NCBI GenBank assembly: GCA_036395835.1 | Contig: DASWCW010000327.1 | Span: 1-8,758, forward strand | Direction: 5' to 3' | DNA length: 8,758 nt | Source: AP-16 sp036395835 | GTDB taxonomy: Bacteria > Pseudomonadota > Alphaproteobacteria > Rhizobiales > Xanthobacteraceae | Part shown: in pieces, positions 7,601 to 8,758 of the stretch | Layout: every line of letters starts with the position of its first letter | Numbering within the stretch: position 1 is the first letter of the stretch | Translations under genes and position numbers: made by a program | The notes under the pieces: generated by a model | Seen by the model: only the letters and a program-made list of their open reading frames with translations | The model's database searches: none | What the model was told of the DNA's origin: nothing

Positions 7601-8269
7601 TCAATCGGTCGGCGCCGCGAAGCCGACCACGGCGCCCTCCTGCTGCATTCGCCCGACGATCTTGACGAGCTCGTCCCGCGAGACGCCGCCCTCCCCGACC
7701 CTGATCCGGTAAAGACCGCCCGCCCGCGGTCCGTCGACAATGGAAGCTTTGTACGTCTCCAGGAACTTGGCGATATCCGCGGCGCTCGCCTGCGGGACGA
7801 AGCCGACGAGCGCATAGGCGCCCGGCACGACCGCCTGCTCGACCGAAGCGGTCCGATAGGTGGGACCCTTCGAGCCGACGAAGAGCGCCGCCAGCAAGCC
7901 CGCCTGCACCAGGATCACGGCGGCAGCGGCGGCGGCCGACCAGGCGAGCGCGCGCGGCGAAAGCCGCAGCAGCAGCCCTTCCAACCGGCGGGCGAGCGCG
8001 CGCGAGGCCCGCCCGGCGCGGCCGGTCGCGGGCTCGGCATCGATCCGCGCCATGAGCCGCTCGAACGGTCTCGGCGAGGGCGCGCCCAACGCCTCATTGA
8101 GGCGCACGGTCTCGGCGAGCTCGTCGCGCACGAGCGCATAGCGGCGCGCCAGCTCGTCATCGCCGGCGAGCGCGGCATCGACGCGCGCGGCGTCCGCCTC
8201 CGTCAGCGTGCCCGCCGCATGCCAGGGCAGCAACGCCTCGATCTCGCTTTGCTCCCGCGCTTCCATCAT
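7601..8269 (-). CDS. Single-pass membrane anti-sigma factor with propeptide-like extracytoplasmic domain
   Basis: Probable regulator that holds the upstream-encoded ECF sigma factor at the membrane; 222 residues. The cytoplasmic part (1-106) begins EIEALLPWHAAGTLTEADAA, typical wording of anti-sigma domains, but has no cysteine, so the HxxxCxxC zinc motif is absent. One membrane segment covers about 107-131 (ALAWSAAAAAAVILVQAGLL region). The extracytoplasmic domain (about 150-222) has predicted order beta-alpha-beta-beta-alpha-beta and resembles the I9-like propeptide of the neighbouring S8 protease. The ATG at 8269 was chosen because it overlaps the sigma stop as ATGA, the classical arrangement for sigma/anti-sigma pairs; a second ATG follows directly. 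A longer open frame upstream is only the other reading frame of the sigma gene. The anti-sigma role rests on context and N-terminal wording; the C-terminal match is by eye. Confidence 0.85.
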   Translation of the reverse strand: MMEAREQSEIEALLPWHAAGTLTEADAARVDAALAGDDELARRYALVRDELAETVRLNEALGAPSPRPFERLMARIDAEPATGRAGRASRALARRLEGLLLRLSPRALAWSAAAAAAVILVQAGLLAALFVGSKGPTYRTASVEQAVVPGAYALVGFVPQASAADIAKFLETYKASIVDGPRAGGLYRIRVGEGGVSRDELVKIVGRMQQEGAVVGFAAPTD

Positions 8270-8758
8270 GGCCAGCCCCGATCCAAACCCGCCGCCTTGA
8301 GCAACTCCGACAAGCGCTTGCGCGCGTAGAACATTCGCGTCTTGACCGTGTTCGGCGGAATGCCGACGATCCCCGCGACCTCGCCCACGGATTTCTCGTG
8401 ATAATAGACGAGGTCGATGATCTCCCGATGCTCGGCCGACAATCCGTTCAGGCATCCTCGCAAGATCTCGCTCTTGTCCTTCTTTTGCACCGCGACCTCC
8501 GGATCGTCGGCGGGATCCGCGACCGCCGCCGCCGTCTCCTCATCGAGCTTCTCCCTCGGCCGCCTGCGCAGCGCCGAGAGCGCCTTGTGGCGTCCGATGG
8601 CCAGCAACCAGGTGCCGACGGACGAGCGTCGTTCGAAGCGGCCTGCCTGCCGCCATACATCGAGAAACACCTCGCTGATCAGATCCTCCGCAAGGCTCTC
8701 GTCGCGGACGAGGCGGAGCACGAACCGATAGACCCGCACGTGATGCCGCGCGAACAAC
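8266..8758 (-). CDS. ECF-type RNA polymerase sigma factor, 5' end cut by window edge
   Basis: Alternative sigma factor that should direct RNA polymerase to a small regulon when released by the anti-sigma factor encoded next. About 163 codons are visible. Region 2 occupies roughly the first 65 residues (VYRFVLRLVRDESLAEDLIS, then EVFLDVWRQAGRFE and GTWLLAIGRHKALSALRR). An acidic linker (DPADDPEVAV) follows. Region 4 has GLSAEHREIIDLVYYHEKSV and the helix-turn-helix VAGIVGIPPNTVKTRMFYAR. There is no extra C-terminal domain. A TTG lies at 8757, but family alignment suggests the protein continues upstream, so the start and promoter are outside the window. The TGA overlaps the anti-sigma ATG by ATGA. 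I did not assign a numbered ECF group. Confidence 0.94.
   Translation of the reverse strand, partial: LFARHHVRVYRFVLRLVRDESLAEDLISEVFLDVWRQAGRFERRSSVGTWLLAIGRHKALSALRRRPREKLDEETAAAVADPADDPEVAVQKKDKSEILRGCLNGLSAEHREIIDLVYYHEKSVGEVAGIVGIPPNTVKTRMFYARKRLSELLKAAGLDRGWP

Noticed and set aside
7604..7710. SPOR-like reading of the anti-sigma C-terminus (YRIRVGEGGVSRDELVKIV)
   Set aside because: The YxxxVG...helix pattern recalls half of a SPOR domain, but the preceding strand and helix and the LYRxR anchor fit the protease propeptide better. It is kept as the main alternative to test.
7504..7815. Upstream extension of the protease reading frame into the anti-sigma gene
   Set aside because: Its Ser/Arg-rich translation is the out-of-frame reading of the anti-sigma 3' end. 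The ATG at 7503 has a ribosome-binding site and gives a sensible export signal.

Overview
The window is a GC-rich stretch with every recognisable gene on the minus strand. It reads like an alphaproteobacterium, probably Hyphomicrobiales (Bradyrhizobium/Rhodopseudomonas/Xanthobacteraceae-like). The grounds are the high GC, the wording of the liv-type transporter proteins and the style of the sigma/anti-sigma pair. The taxonomic call is from memory of family sequences, not from a search. There are nine protein genes, and the outermost two are cut by the window edges. No tRNA, rRNA, CRISPR array, transposase or phage gene was seen.

In transcription order (high to low coordinates) the first block is a signalling module. 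An ECF-type sigma factor (5' end outside the window) overlaps a single-pass membrane anti-sigma factor by the four bases ATGA. After 97 bp comes an exported or membrane-anchored subtilisin-family (S8) serine protease with a complete Asp-His-Ser triad, a Pro/Ser/Gly/Leu-rich stalk and an I9-like propeptide domain. The most interesting observation is that the extracytoplasmic domain of the anti-sigma factor looks like the protease's own propeptide: same predicted beta-alpha-beta-beta-alpha-beta order, with shared VP and LYRxR anchors, and the protein ends where a propeptide would enter the protease active site. This suggests a circuit in which the protease and the anti-sigma factor contact each other outside the membrane.

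The middle holds a major-facilitator transporter of the monocarboxylate/oxalate-formate-antiporter-like type, preceded by a 107-bp gap with a weak possible promoter.

The second block is a high-affinity branched-chain amino acid (HAAT/Liv-type) ABC importer in the order livG, livF, substrate-binding protein, livH, livM. livG and livF overlap by 8 bases, livF and the binding-protein gene are 28 bp apart, and livH and livM are 1 bp apart. livM runs off the left edge. The five genes would give two ATPases, a periplasmic receptor and two permeases, which is one complete importer. Members of this family in Rhodopseudomonas-like bacteria also bind aromatic acids, so the substrate is open.

Two non-coding structures stand out. 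A 155-bp element with about 30-bp inverted ends and a strong internal hairpin lies between the binding-protein gene and livH. A 65-bp imperfect palindrome just upstream of livG would pair with the likely livG ribosome-binding site. No gap between genes exceeds 300 bases.
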